This document shows positions 26,011 to 33,660 of a DNA stretch of 64,000 bases, one piece after another. Position 1 is the stretch's first letter. Each line of letters opens with the position of its first letter. Under the pieces are notes generated by a model. The model was not told the origin of the DNA. It searched no databases and worked only from the letters and a program-made list of their open reading frames with translations. The stretch is from Streptomyces sp. NBC_00376. GTDB taxonomy: Bacteria > Actinomycetota > Actinomycetes > Streptomycetales > Streptomycetaceae. The position numbers and the translations under genes are program-made. The stretch spans positions 496,001 to 560,000 of the forward strand of contig NZ_CP107961.1 in the NCBI RefSeq assembly GCF_036077095.1, given 5' to 3'.

Positions 26011-26192
26011 CTACTAGGGCCTGCCCGGCGGATGATGCAGAATCCCTGAACGGACGTTCTTCCCAGGTACGAAGAGGTCCTGACTTGGGCTGAACCTGTG
26101 GTGGCCAGCCGACACTCTCGGCGGGGCAAAGAAGCCGTGCGCCCCGTGACCGTGATTCGGTGACGGGGCGACGGGGTGCAGGCCGACTGACC

Positions 26193-26894
26193 TCAGGGCT
26201 GGTCGCCGATGTAGCGGAAGATCTCGTGGTTGGCGTTGACGCCCCAGACGGTTCCGTCGGCTGCGGCGCTGATGTCGGTCAGGCCACCGGGGACGTTGTG
26301 CCACGGATTGGCGTCGTCGTTGGTGAACCTGTAGATCCCCCCGTCGGGGTTGATGCCCCACACGTTGGACCGGGACCCGGCCGAGATTCCCGACAGACCA
26401 CCAGGGATCTTCTTCCAGTGGCCGGTGGAGTCCTGGTCGCCGATGTAGCGGAAGATCTCGTGGTTGGCGTTGACGCCCCAGACGGTTCCGTCGGCTGCGG
26501 CGCTGATGTCGGTCAGGCCACCGGGGACGTTGTGCCACGGATTGGCGTCGTCGTTGGTGAACCTGTAGATCCCCCCGTCGGGGTTGATGCCCCACACGTT
26601 GGACCGGGACCCGGCCGAGATTCCCGACAGACCACCAGGGATCTTCTTCCAGTGGCCGGTGGAGTCCTGGTCGCCGATGTAGCGGAAGATCTCGTGGTTG
26701 GCGTTGACGCCCCAGACGGTTCCGTCGGCTGCGGCGCTGATGTCGGTCAGGCCACCGGGGACGTTGTGCCACGGATTGGCGTCGTCGTTGGTGAACCTGT
26801 AGATCCCCCCGTCGGGGTTGATGCCCCACACGTTGGACCGGGACCCGGCCGAGATCCCCGACAGACCACCACTGATCTTCTTCCAATGAGCCAT
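26193..26894 (-). CDS. tectonin-type beta-propeller protein (six repeats)
   Basis: A 233-aa protein built of three 78-residue units, each containing two tectonin repeats: HWKKIPGGLSGISAGSRSNVWGINPDGGIYRFT and WHNVPGGLTDISAAADGTVWGVNANHEIFRYI. The WxxxPGxLxxIsxgxdgxVWGvNxxxxIyR pattern is that of tectonins (Physarum tectonins, TECPR), which form six-bladed propellers and often bind sugars. Six blades would close one ring. It has no signal peptide. The three units are almost identical in DNA as well, so they arose very recently or are kept alike by gene conversion. ATG 26894 is the start. Sugar binding is inferred from the family. Confidence 0.85.
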   Translation of the reverse strand: MAHWKKISGGLSGISAGSRSNVWGINPDGGIYRFTNDDANPWHNVPGGLTDISAAADGTVWGVNANHEIFRYIGDQDSTGHWKKIPGGLSGISAGSRSNVWGINPDGGIYRFTNDDANPWHNVPGGLTDISAAADGTVWGVNANHEIFRYIGDQDSTGHWKKIPGGLSGISAGSRSNVWGINPDGGIYRFTNDDANPWHNVPGGLTDISAAADGTVWGVNANHEIFRYIGDQP

Positions 26895-26902
26895 GTCGAC
26901 CT
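26201..26902. repeat. three tandem 234-bp repeats
   Basis: The unit beginning GGTCGCCGATGTAGCGGAAG starts at 26201, 26435 and 26669; period 234 bp, in frame with the tectonin gene. The copies differ at only a handful of positions, mostly at the outer borders (for example CACTGATCTTCTTCC at the gene start instead of AGGGATCTTCTTCC). Confidence 0.9.
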
Positions 26903-27395
26903 TGTTCCCCTCGTTCGTGCCCTGTCTTCAGGTGCTTGACTGAGGCTAGATCGGCTGAATGGCCCAATATTGTGATTGATCAACAAAATGATCCGGAAAT
27001 GGCTGTTTGAAGCCGATCCTTTCCCGCCTGCCTGGCGAACGGGCCAGTTGGCCACGGACACATTGGCCGGATGCGCGGTCCCACCTGCGGGGGATCGACG
27101 CAGCGGCACGACACGTGCAGGAGAAGGCTGCATCGCGCGACAGGCCCCCGGAGTATCCGGGGCCGGGGCCTGTCGTCGCACGCCTATGATCCGCCGGACA
27201 GGTCTAGGCGGCCTGTACGTCAGGCCCACCCCGACCACAGACCCGACCACGGGCCGACGTAGGCCGACCACATTCCCGACCACCGCAGGCCAGGGCCAAC
27301 ATCCTGCTCCTGGACCACGATCCCGGCCGCCGCGCCGGCACCCCGTTGCACGGGAGCCCGGCGGCCGGGTCGACCGGCGATGCGCTGCCCGTACG
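26895..27395. other. intergenic stretch
   Basis: Between the tectonin start and the possible small gene I see no gene in 500 bp. It contains an AT-rich patch (26955-27000: CAATATTGTGATTGATCAAC) likely to hold the tectonin promoter, and the duplicated structured segment from 27231. Confidence 0.5.
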
Positions 27396-27405
27396 ATGAC
27401 CGGCG
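27231..27405. repeat. duplicated structured segment, copy A (inverted relative to copy B at 57308)
   Basis: The reverse complement of this 175-bp segment closely matches 57308-57456. Over the first 115 bp the two differ at only about eight positions. Its core can fold into a long GC hairpin (GGCCGCCGGGCTCCCGT...GCCGGCGCGGCGGCC). The left part contains several GTGGTCGG-type short repeats on the minus strand. It is not clearly coding. Its role is unknown. Confidence 0.7.
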
Positions 27406-27632
27406 TGACCGTCCGCCGTGCCCTTGGCGCAGGCCCCCAGGCTCCCGCGCCCAGCATCCGCGCAGCCCAGGCCGACCTGCTCGACACTCTCCCCGGAGAG
27501 CGCCTGTCCGACCTCGACGAACTGCGAGCCCGAGGCGTCCTCGGCACGCGCCCGGCTGCGCCCCCGTCCCCGCGGCGGACCCTCGGGACCGGTGGCCGCG
27601 CCGACGAGAAACTGCCCCACCAGCCCGCCTGA
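27396..27632 (+). CDS. possible small protein, 78 aa
   Basis: From ATG 27396 a frame reads MTGVTVRRALGAGPQAPAPSIRAAQADLLDTLPGERLSDLDELRARGVLGT, with a Pro/Arg-rich tail. LSDLDELRARGVLGT resembles the start of a short C-terminal SHOCT-type helix, but the rest does not match. No ribosome site is evident. Low-confidence call. Confidence 0.25.
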   Translation: MTGVTVRRALGAGPQAPAPSIRAAQADLLDTLPGERLSDLDELRARGVLGTRPAAPPSPRRTLGTGGRADEKLPHQPA

Positions 27633-27685
27633 CCCCCCTCGGCACTGGTGCGCTGCCCCCGTGGTGCCGTGCCGTACCCGTGAAA

Positions 27686-27728
27686 CGCCCGGTGGGCGGC
27701 ACCCGCATGGGGTGCCGCCCACCGGGCG
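27686..27728. terminator. 19-bp GC stem-loop terminator
   Basis: CGCCCGGTGGGCGGCACCC (27686-27704) pairs perfectly with GGGTGCCGCCCACCGGGCG (27710-27728), loop GCATG. It lies 35 bp beyond the stop of the autolysin gene on the minus strand and is its terminator. Confidence 0.85.
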
Positions 27729-27762
27729 TTGGTGGCGCAGGGGTTAGCCGGCTGGAGGGAGA

Positions 27763-28933
27763 TCAGATGAAGGTGATGTCCCAGTGGACGCCGCCGCCGC
27801 GGGGGATTTCGTAGACGTACTCGGCGGAGATCCCGTTGAGGGTGCCGTGCCAGCGGGCGTCGGTGCCCCGCGGGGCGCCCTTGCGCTGGGTGGTCTTGAT
27901 CCAGTTGGTCACGCAGCTGCCCTCGTCACGGGTACGCAGGTCGAGCTTGTAGCCGCCTGCGTGGGAGTGGTTGCCCCTGGTGCTGTGGCCGGACTCGGTA
28001 CCGCCGGTGATGACGATGGTGCACCCGCCGCTGGCCTTCTTCAGAGCGATGACGCCCTGGATGGTGCGGGCACGGACACCTGCCAGGGAGGTCCGGCCGA
28101 CCGGGGCCTTGATGCCGGCCGCGGCGAGCTGCGCGAGGGCCTGGCGCTGGGTCAGCCTGCCGTTCGCCGGAGCGGGCGTGGTCGGGGCAGGCGTGGTCGG
28201 GGTGCTCGTCTTGGTTCCGTTGACCAGCTTGTTCCACGTCTTCGGACCGACGACACCGTCAGCGGTCAGCCCGTGGGACCGCTGGAACGCAGCCGTCGCG
28301 TTCCGGGTGGCCGGACCGAACGCACCGTCGACCGCGATGCGGTTCCCGTACCCGGCGAGCTGCGCCTGGGCGGCCTTCACCGCGGATCCGTTCGCGCCCT
28401 GGCCAACAGTGCGGACCAGCTTGTTCCAGGTGTTCGGGCCGATGATGCCGTCCGCGGTCAGGCCATGGGACCGCTGGAACGCGGCGGCGGCGTTCTGGGT
28501 GTTCGGGCCGTAGATCCCGTCGGCGGTGACGGACTGGCCGGCCGCGGCCAGCAGGTGCTGGGCGGTCGTGACGTTCACGCCACGCGCCCCGTTCTTCAGC
28601 AGCGGCCAGACAGCCGTGGACGGAGCAGGCGGCGTCGTTGTACCCGTTCCCGGAGGGGTGGGGGCCGTCTGGCCAGGAGCCAGGTGGGCGAGGGCGCGGA
28701 GCTGGGTCAGCGTGCCCTTGTAGACGTTGATGTCGGCCCTGCCCCGCAGGCCGGGTACCGTCCCGTTCTCGGTTTACTGCCAGATCGACCAGTACCTGCC
28801 GCCGACCGGAGCGGGCTCACGCGTTCCGCTCTCGTAGCGGGGCTGCCACAGCGGGCTGTTGGCCAGGGCGCCGGTGTTGCCGCGCAGACAGGTGTCGGCG
28901 AAGTCCTTCGAGGTGTAGACGATGGGGGGGCCT
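27763..28933 (-). pseudogene. GH25 muramidase - peptidoglycan-binding - carboxypeptidase-like autolysin, 5'-truncated with a nonsense codon
   Basis: Read leftward from the IS3 border: PIVYTSKDFADTCLRGNTGALANSPLWQPRYESG...YWSIWQ is the end of a GH25 lysozyme domain. A TAA at 28774-28776 stands where a Tyr codon is usual (WQY), then NGTVPGLRGRADINVYKGTLTQL completes the domain. Two PG_binding_1 domains follow (VTADGIYGPNTQNAAAAFQRSHGLTADGIIGPNTWNKLV and VDGAFGPATRNATAAFQRSH...), then a Pro/Thr linker and a C-terminal domain with GHSTRGNHSHAGGYKLDLR, like M15-type or Hedgehog-fold zinc peptidases. A 271-aa part downstream of the stop could still be made from GTG 28578. The GH25 catalytic start is lost at the IS3. 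Confidence 0.8.
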
Positions 28934-28955
28934 TGACCCCGGATTGTGAACACGT

Positions 28956-29858
28956 CTATGCGGCTTGGGCCAGGGTAGTTGCTGCGGGTTGGAGGCCGTT
29001 CTCGTAGGCGATCGGGGATCTTTGGCCGAGGCGGGAGTGCCTGCGTCGGGTGTTGTATCGGGTCAGCCGGCGGAAGGCGTCGAGCCTGGCCTCGCGCTCG
29101 CTCGGCCAGGCCTTTCGGCCTTTGAGTGTTTCTCTCTTGAAGGCTGCGTTGAAGCTTTCCGCGGCGGCGTTGTCCGCGCTGGACCCGATCGCGCCCATAC
29201 TCTGCTGGACCCCTGCTGACCTGCAGATCTCGGCGAAGGCCCTACTCGTATATTGCGAGCCGTGGTCGGTGTGCATGATCGCTCCTGCCAGGCTCCCGCG
29301 GGTCCGCTCGGCGGCCGCCAGGGCGTCGGTGACGAGCTCGGTCCGCATGTGGTCGGCGATCGCCCACCCGGCCAGCCGGCGTGAGGCGAGGTCGATGACG
29401 GTTGCGAGGTAGAGCGGCTTCGCGCCGCTGACCGGCAGGTATGTGATGTCCCCGACGTACTTCGTGTTCACCACAGCCGCGGTGAAGTCACGCCCGATCA
29501 GATCTGGCGCCTTCGCCGCGGCCTGGTCCGCGACGGTGGTGCGGTGCCGGCGGCGCAACCGGACTCCCTCGAGCCCGATGGTCCGCATGATCCTCGCGAC
29601 GCGTTTGTGGTTGATAGCCGGGCCGTCCCCGTCACGGAGCTCGGCGGTGATCCTCGGAACTCCGTAGGTCCCGTTGGAGTCCTGGTGGACCTTGCGTATT
29701 CGGGCCGCGAGCCCGGCCTCGACGGCCTGCCGGGCCGCTCTTGCGGCTGCGGTGCGGCGCCAGTAGTAGAAGCTCGAGCGGGCCAGGCCGAGGATGTCGC
29801 AGAGCCGCTTCACGCCGTGACGGCGCTGGTGATCCTCAACGAACTGGTAGCGGTTCAC
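28956..29858 (-). CDS. IS3 family transposase OrfB (DDE integrase domain)
   Basis: A 300-aa catalytic subunit, full length. The N part MNRYQFVEDHQRRHGVKRLCDILGLARSSFYYWRRT is the HTH_21 region. The rve core has VGDITYLPV (Asp 1), IMHTDHGSQYTSRAFAE (Asp 2) and GSSADNAAAESFNAAFKRE (Glu), and the ending RYNTRRRHSRLGQRSPIAYE is typical. It overlaps OrfA by 4 bp (29855-29858), so a fused OrfAB is expected by -1 frameshifting, as in other IS3 elements. All catalytic residues are present. Confidence 0.9.
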   Translation of the reverse strand: MNRYQFVEDHQRRHGVKRLCDILGLARSSFYYWRRTAAARAARQAVEAGLAARIRKVHQDSNGTYGVPRITAELRDGDGPAINHKRVARIMRTIGLEGVRLRRRHRTTVADQAAAKAPDLIGRDFTAAVVNTKYVGDITYLPVSGAKPLYLATVIDLASRRLAGWAIADHMRTELVTDALAAAERTRGSLAGAIMHTDHGSQYTSRAFAEICRSAGVQQSMGAIGSSADNAAAESFNAAFKRETLKGRKAWPSEREARLDAFRRLTRYNTRRRHSRLGQRSPIAYENGLQPAATTLAQAA

Positions 29859-30160
29859 CAGCGCGTCTCCGTCGCGAAATACCGGGCCGCCTTACGGAGG
29901 ATGTCGCGTTCTTCCTCGAGTTCGCGGATCCTCTTGCGTGCTGCGGTCAGCTCCGCCTGAACGTCGTTGCCTTCGGTTCGGGCAGCGGTCGGCGGTGCGG
30001 AGTGAGCGCCGGGCCGGCGCCCGTCCGCGGCTCGGATCCAGTTCCTCAGCGTCTCGGTGTTCACCCCGAGATCAGCGGCGACCGACTTGATTGTCGCTCC
30101 CGGCCTCGACCGGTACAACGTGACCGCGTCCGCCTTGAAATCGGCGGGATAGTGCTTCAT
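29855..30160 (-). CDS. IS3 family transposase OrfA (HTH)
   Basis: About 101 aa from ATG 30160: MKHYPADFKADAVTLYRSRPGATIKSVAADLGVNTETLRNWIRAADGRR is the HTH_Tnp_1 domain, and VQAELTAARKRIRELEEERDILRKAARYFA the leucine-zipper that pairs the subunits. Upstream in-frame starts exist but would lie in or next to the inverted repeat. Confidence 0.85.
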   Translation of the reverse strand: MKHYPADFKADAVTLYRSRPGATIKSVAADLGVNTETLRNWIRAADGRRPGAHSAPPTAARTEGNDVQAELTAARKRIRELEEERDILRKAARYFATETRW

Positions 30161-30232
30161 CCCCACAGGGACTCCGTTCTCCTGGACCATCAAGATCCAA
30201 GTCTCTCCGGTGTCCAAAATCCGGGGTCAAGG

Positions 30233-30930
30233 TCCCGGTGACCTGTCGGCCATGGCGACGCGGACGGGTCCGGGGCGTGAACGTTCCTTGGTTCGGGCTG
30301 AGACGCTGCGGGCGTCAGGACGCGCAGGCAGCGACGGTGCTGGGCGACACTCCGCTCGGCGGCCTCGCTCAGGTTGTGCCACAGATGCCATCGATCCGCG
30401 ACCTGCACAGCCTGTGGTGCTCCGACAGTGGCACCTTCAGCGAAGAAAGGCGCGCGGTCCCGGCATACGATCTCGACACCGGGCCGCTGTGCGAGCCAGG
30501 CGGCCAGGCTGGATGCCTCCCGGTCCGGGAGCAGATCGATCGGACGGCGGGTCTCAACGTCCACCAGCAAGGTGCCGTAGTGGCGGCCCTTTCGGGTGGC
30601 GTACTCGTCGACGCCGACCACCCGCGGTGCGGGCACCTCCGGCTCAGGCAGAGCGTCGACCAGGCGCACAAATTGTTCCCGCATCGGAACCGCCGAACCC
30701 GTAACTGGAGCACGACGCTTCGCCCGGCGCTCGGCGCGTCAGCGGGAAACCGCAGGTAGGAGCTGTGGACCCGAGTCGACCAGGCCCCGCACCCTGGGCA
30801 GGCGGCGCCGACCATGATGCATTGCGCGTCAACACGCACTATCTCGGTGTTCACGTCTACCGACAGCACCGCGATGTCCGCGATCGACGGGAACAACAGC
30901 TCTTTCAACCGGAGTGCAACCTCTTCCACA
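30233..30930 (-). pseudogene. ISL3 family transposase, N-terminal two thirds, decayed
   Basis: Read leftward: LKELLFPSIADIAVLSVDVNTEIVRVDAQ...[40 protein letters not shown] is the zinc-binding start of an ISL3 transposase. Part of the middle is missing, and after a frame change [90 protein letters not shown] follows, with the first two catalytic Asp (GVDE, CRDR). The rest is removed by the IS3 end at 30232. Confidence 0.8.
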
Positions 30931-31288
30931 GCCCGGACTTTCAGCCCAACCGCCACGGCGACGGCTGTTTTTCGGGCGAATTCCGAAGCTGTCCCGAGGG
31001 GGTCGGATGTCACTCACAGTGGCCGCTGCACGGAAGCTGAGCCAGAACCTCGCTGATCCGCAAATTGTTGATGAGAACGGACGCCACCACATGATCGGCG
31101 CATCTTCCGTCGGCACAGTGTGCCGGAATATGGGCAGTTGTCAATGTTCTTCCCGCGAAGGTGTGATCATCCGGTTCGTCCGGGCGTGTCGGTGGCGATT
31201 GCCGGAAGCATGGTCCATGCCGGGATCAGCTTGCATGAGCGTCCAACGGCGCGCTCCCGGCTGGAAGTTCGCGGAAGGGGAGTCAGCG
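30931..31288. other. intergenic stretch, nothing recognised
   Basis: This 358-bp region between the ISL3 start and the lectin-like gene shows no credible gene. It is less GC-rich than its surroundings around 31050-31190 and should hold the promoter of the gene at 31289, whose ribosome site is GGAAGGGG. Confidence 0.4.
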
Positions 31289-33250
31289 ATGGCGAACGAA
31301 CTGCACTACGGGGACCGGCTCCAACTTCAAAACCTCTACTCGGGCGACGGAGGGTACCTCGACGTCAACGGCGGCTCCAGCGCCCCGGGGGCGAAGTACC
31401 AAGTGTCCACCGCGGTGGTCGCCAACCGTGAGCCGGCCAGCAGCACCTGGGAGATCGTCTCCGGGTCCTGCGCGGCCATCGGAGCGCCGGTCAAAAGCGG
31501 CGAGATCATCTACCTGCGCAACCTCTACACCGGCAACGGCGGCTACCTCGACGCCGGCAACGGAGATGCCACCAGCGTCCAGAAGACGGGCGGCGGCCTG
31601 TACGAGGTCACCACAGCCTGGGGCAAGGACCGCGACGGCAACAGCAGCCGCTGGCAGATCTTCGACATCACCTCCGCACCCCAGGACGGCCTCGTCCGTT
31701 TCAACGACACCGTCCAGCTGTGGAGCACCTACAAGGACCTCGGCGGCTTCCTGGAGACAAACCAGGCCAGCACCCTCACCGGCGCCCGCAACGACGTCGA
31801 CACCAACTCCTACTCCAACCGCTCCAACTCCAACGTCACCTTCTGGAAGATCCTGCCCGCCGTCTGAAGTCCGGTCCTCGCAGCGGAAGCGCCTCGACGC
31901 TTCCGCCGCAAGGACCCAAGCGGTGTCAGAGAGGTGAAGAGCTGCGGGGGCCTCTTCTTCACGCGGCTGGGCGTTCACGAGCCCAGGCAGTGGGAGGGCG
32001 GCCACGGGCGTGGGGCCGGTCAGTCTCCGCGGCTGAAGGTGGGCGGGCATCAGCGCTCGCGCCAGGCGGGAAATCTGCTCCAGGTCGTGGCGGTAGTGCG
32101 GGAGCTCGGTGCGCAGGCGGCGCTGGAGGGCCCAGAAGCGTGCCGCCTCCTGGGAGGTGTAGGGGCGGGTCTGCTCGGCGAGCAGCACATCCGCTGCGGC
32201 TCTCGGCCGCGACCAGGAGCCTTGAGGGGTGCGGTCGTTGCGGTAGAGGACGGTTCCGTCGCGCCCCCACACCATGACGGAGTCGGCCACCGGCTCCTGC
32301 TCGGCCGCGGCAACCGCGTCGGCGAGCACGGCGAGGTGCCCGTCGTGCCCGAAGGCGGTGGTGAACCGGCCGTGCCCGCCCAGCCGGTTGACGTCGGCAC
32401 AGCGCCTCGCGGTGCCCTGCCGGGAGTCGGCCGCCCGTACGGCCAGCACCACCAGCTCCACCCGGTAGCCCGCCCGCCGGTAGGCCATCGCGCTTTCCAC
32501 GAAGGCGGCCGGGCTGCCGGGGGCGACCTCGATCGTCACGTCCCCGCGCCGCTCTCGCACCGCCGCTTCGGCCATCGCCTGCCAGGCCCGGTAGTCCGCC
32601 CGGATCCGGTCCCCGGCCGCACGCGGCTCCTCGCGCAGCAGGTCGTAGTAGTCCGGGTGCATCGCCTTGAAGTCATCGCCGCTGATCCGTGTGGGCCGGC
32701 CGCGCAAGGCCCGGCGCAGCACCTGCGCCTGACTGGTCTTGCCGGAGCCGGGCTGGCCCATGACGAATACCGCGACCGGTCGCTCCTGCGGCGTGATGTC
32801 CTCCAGGAGCGACGGCGCGATCAGCACGTCCCAGATCCACCGGTGCTCCTCGGCGGAGAGCCGGTGGTAGTCGACGCCCGGCGCCTGCCTCCTCGCCTGC
32901 GCGGTACGCCGCAGCGGCTCGGCCAGGGCGGCGGCACGCTCGCCGTCGCGTCGCACTGCCAGGGCCCAGTCCTCGGGCAGCCCGGGATCGTGCGCACGCC
33001 GGTCGACATCGGCGAGCTGGCGGCGGAAAACGCCGGTCTCCGCCGCGTCCCACGGGCGTAACCGCTCGGCCAGCAACGCCTCCCGGGCCCCAACCGGGTG
33101 AAGCCACCGGCCGTCGGGGGTGACTTCGTTGGCGTACAGGACCTCACCCGCGCGCCGCACGACGACACGGTCGGCCAGGCGCCCGGCCTCGATCTCGGCC
33201 AGGGCCGTGGGCAGCGCCGCCGCGCAGGCGTCATGGTTGTCCCACCCCAC
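31283..33250 (-). CDS. zeta toxin family kinase, frame running on antisense to the next gene
   Basis: The N-terminal 440 or so residues are the real gene. VAVFVMGQPGSGKTSQAQVLRRALRGRPTRISGDDFKAMHPDYYDLL (residues about 158-204) has the P-loop GQPGSGKTS and the D-D-F-K segment of zeta toxins, which phosphorylate UDP-N-acetylglucosamine. RRGDVTIEVAPGSPAAFVESAMAYRRAGYRVELVVLAV continues the kinase fold. N- and C-terminal repeats (RAGEVLYANEVTPDGRWLHPV and DGTVLYRNDRTPQGSWSRP) flank the kinase. After about residue 440 (31930) the frame runs antisense through the lectin-like gene to 31283 and has no natural sequence, so the proper stop was probably lost. No epsilon antitoxin gene is adjacent. Confidence 0.8.
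   Translation of the reverse strand: MGWDNHDACAAALPTALAEIEAGRLADRVVVRRAGEVLYANEVTPDGRWLHPVGAREALLAERLRPWDAAETGVFRRQLADVDRRAHDPGLPEDWALAVRRDGERAAALAEPLRRTAQARRQAPGVDYHRLSAEEHRWIWDVLIAPSLLEDITPQERPVAVFVMGQPGSGKTSQAQVLRRALRGRPTRISGDDFKAMHPDYYDLLREEPRAAGDRIRADYRAWQAMAEAAVRERRGDVTIEVAPGSPAAFVESAMAYRRAGYRVELVVLAVRAADSRQGTARRCADVNRLGGHGRFTTAFGHDGHLAVLADAVAAAEQEPVADSVMVWGRDGTVLYRNDRTPQGSWSRPRAAADVLLAEQTRPYTSQEAARFWALQRRLRTELPHYRHDLEQISRLARALMPAHLQPRRLTGPTPVAALPLPGLVNAQPREEEAPAALHLSDTAWVLAAEASRRFRCEDRTSDGGQDLPEGDVGVGAVGVGVGVDVVAGAGEGAGLVCLQEAAEVLVGAPQLDGVVETDEAVLGCGGDVEDLPAAAVAVAVLAPGCGDLVQAAARLLDAGGISVAGVEVAAVAGVEVAQVDDLAAFDRRSDGRAGPGDDLPGAAGRLTVGDHRGGHLVLRPRGAGAAVDVEVPSVARVEVLKLEPVPVVQFVRHR
31289..31867 (+). 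CDS. lectin-like beta-structured protein, 192 aa
   Basis: From ATG 31289 with GGAAGGGG upstream. The protein repeats one motif three times: LHYGDRLQLQNLYSGDGGYLDVNGG, KSGEIIYLRNLYTGNGGYLDAGNGD and FNDTVQLWSTYKDLGGFLETNQA, each followed by a W-(Q/E)I(F/V) strand (TWEIVSG, RWQIFDI, FWKILPA). This triple layout suggests a beta-trefoil (MIR, fascin or lectin-like), intracellular as there is no signal peptide. Related proteins are often called hypothetical in Streptomyces. Sugar or protein binding is inferred. A long hairpin ends the transcript. Confidence 0.75.
   Translation: MANELHYGDRLQLQNLYSGDGGYLDVNGGSSAPGAKYQVSTAVVANREPASSTWEIVSGSCAAIGAPVKSGEIIYLRNLYTGNGGYLDAGNGDATSVQKTGGGLYEVTTAWGKDRDGNSSRWQIFDITSAPQDGLVRFNDTVQLWSTYKDLGGFLETNQASTLTGARNDVDTNSYSNRSNSNVTFWKILPAV
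31873..31916. terminator. long stem-loop after the lectin-like gene
   Basis: GGTCCTCGCAGCGGAAGCG (31873-31891) pairs with CGCTTCCGCCGCAAGGACC (31898-31916) with two or three mismatches; the inner GCGGAAGCG/CGCTTCCGC is perfect. It lies 6 bp after the stop codon. Confidence 0.75.
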
Positions 33251-33261
33251 GTACCGCGCCC

Positions 33262-33345
33262 GGCCCGCGAGCGGTTCAACGTCCCGGACCTCAACCTCGC
33301 CCGGTCAAGGACGGCACCGTCACCGATGTCGACAACGGCGAGTAG
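33262..33345 (+). pseudogene. tap: probable tap C-terminal remnant
   Basis: Immediately before tpg, codons read ERFNVPDLNLA and, after a one-base slip, VKDGTVTDVDNGE followed by TAG at 33343-33345. In linear Streptomyces replicons tap (telomere-associated protein) lies directly upstream of tpg and ends a few bases before it. The position and coding character suggest this is the last 25-30 codons of tap, but the assignment rests mainly on position. Confidence 0.4.
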
Positions 33346-33360
33346 GGGAGTACGCAGGCG

Positions 33361-33660
33361 ATGAGCATGTTCGGGGACAGCCTGGACAAGGCGGTGCAGA
33401 AGGCGTTCACCCGCCCGGCACCCAAGTCTGCGGGCCCGCAGATGCGGTACATGGTCAAGCAGCTCGGCGGCACGAAGGCGGTCGCCGAACTGCTCGGCAT
33501 GTCCCAGCGGCAGGTGGAGCGGTACGTGTCAGGCAAGGCCAAGAAGCCGCGCGCCGACCTCGCCGCGCGCCTGGAGCGCGAGGTGACGAAGCGGTGGCAG
33601 CCGCAGATCCGGGCCAAGGCCCGGGTCAGCGCCGCTGGGTGGACAGTGCCATCCCGATGA
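33361..33660 (+). CDS. tpg: telomere terminal protein Tpg, N-terminal half only
   Basis: Tpg is the protein covalently attached to the 5' ends of linear Streptomyces chromosomes and plasmids and primes end-patching. ATG 33361 with GGGGAG upstream opens SMFGDSLDKAVQKAFTRPAPKSAGPQMRYMVKQLGGTKAVAELLGMSQRQVERYVSGKAKKPRADLAARLEREVTKRWQPQIRAKAR, the characteristic N-terminal helix-turn-helix part. Full Tpg has about 184 aa; after residue 90 or so the sequence becomes AAGWTVPSR and stops, exactly where the convergent MFS gene begins to overlap. The C-terminal half, including the residue that carries the DNA, is missing, so the protein cannot act as a terminal protein. Confidence 0.85.
   Translation: MSMFGDSLDKAVQKAFTRPAPKSAGPQMRYMVKQLGGTKAVAELLGMSQRQVERYVSGKAKKPRADLAARLEREVTKRWQPQIRAKARVSAAGWTVPSR

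Larger units (their letters stand above)
28931..30232. mobile_element. IS3 family insertion sequence, about 1.3 kb
   Basis: Ends CCTTGACCCCGGATT (28931-28945) and its complement AATCCGGGGTCAAGG (30218-30232) bound two overlapping transposase frames. No target duplication is visible: the left flank is autolysin sequence and the right flank an ISL3 remnant, so a deletion or recombination through the element followed insertion. Confidence 0.8.

Noticed and set aside
26201..26902. Regular tandem repeats that could suggest a CRISPR or satellite array.
   Set aside because: The 234-bp units are in frame, encode tectonin blades and have no unique spacers.
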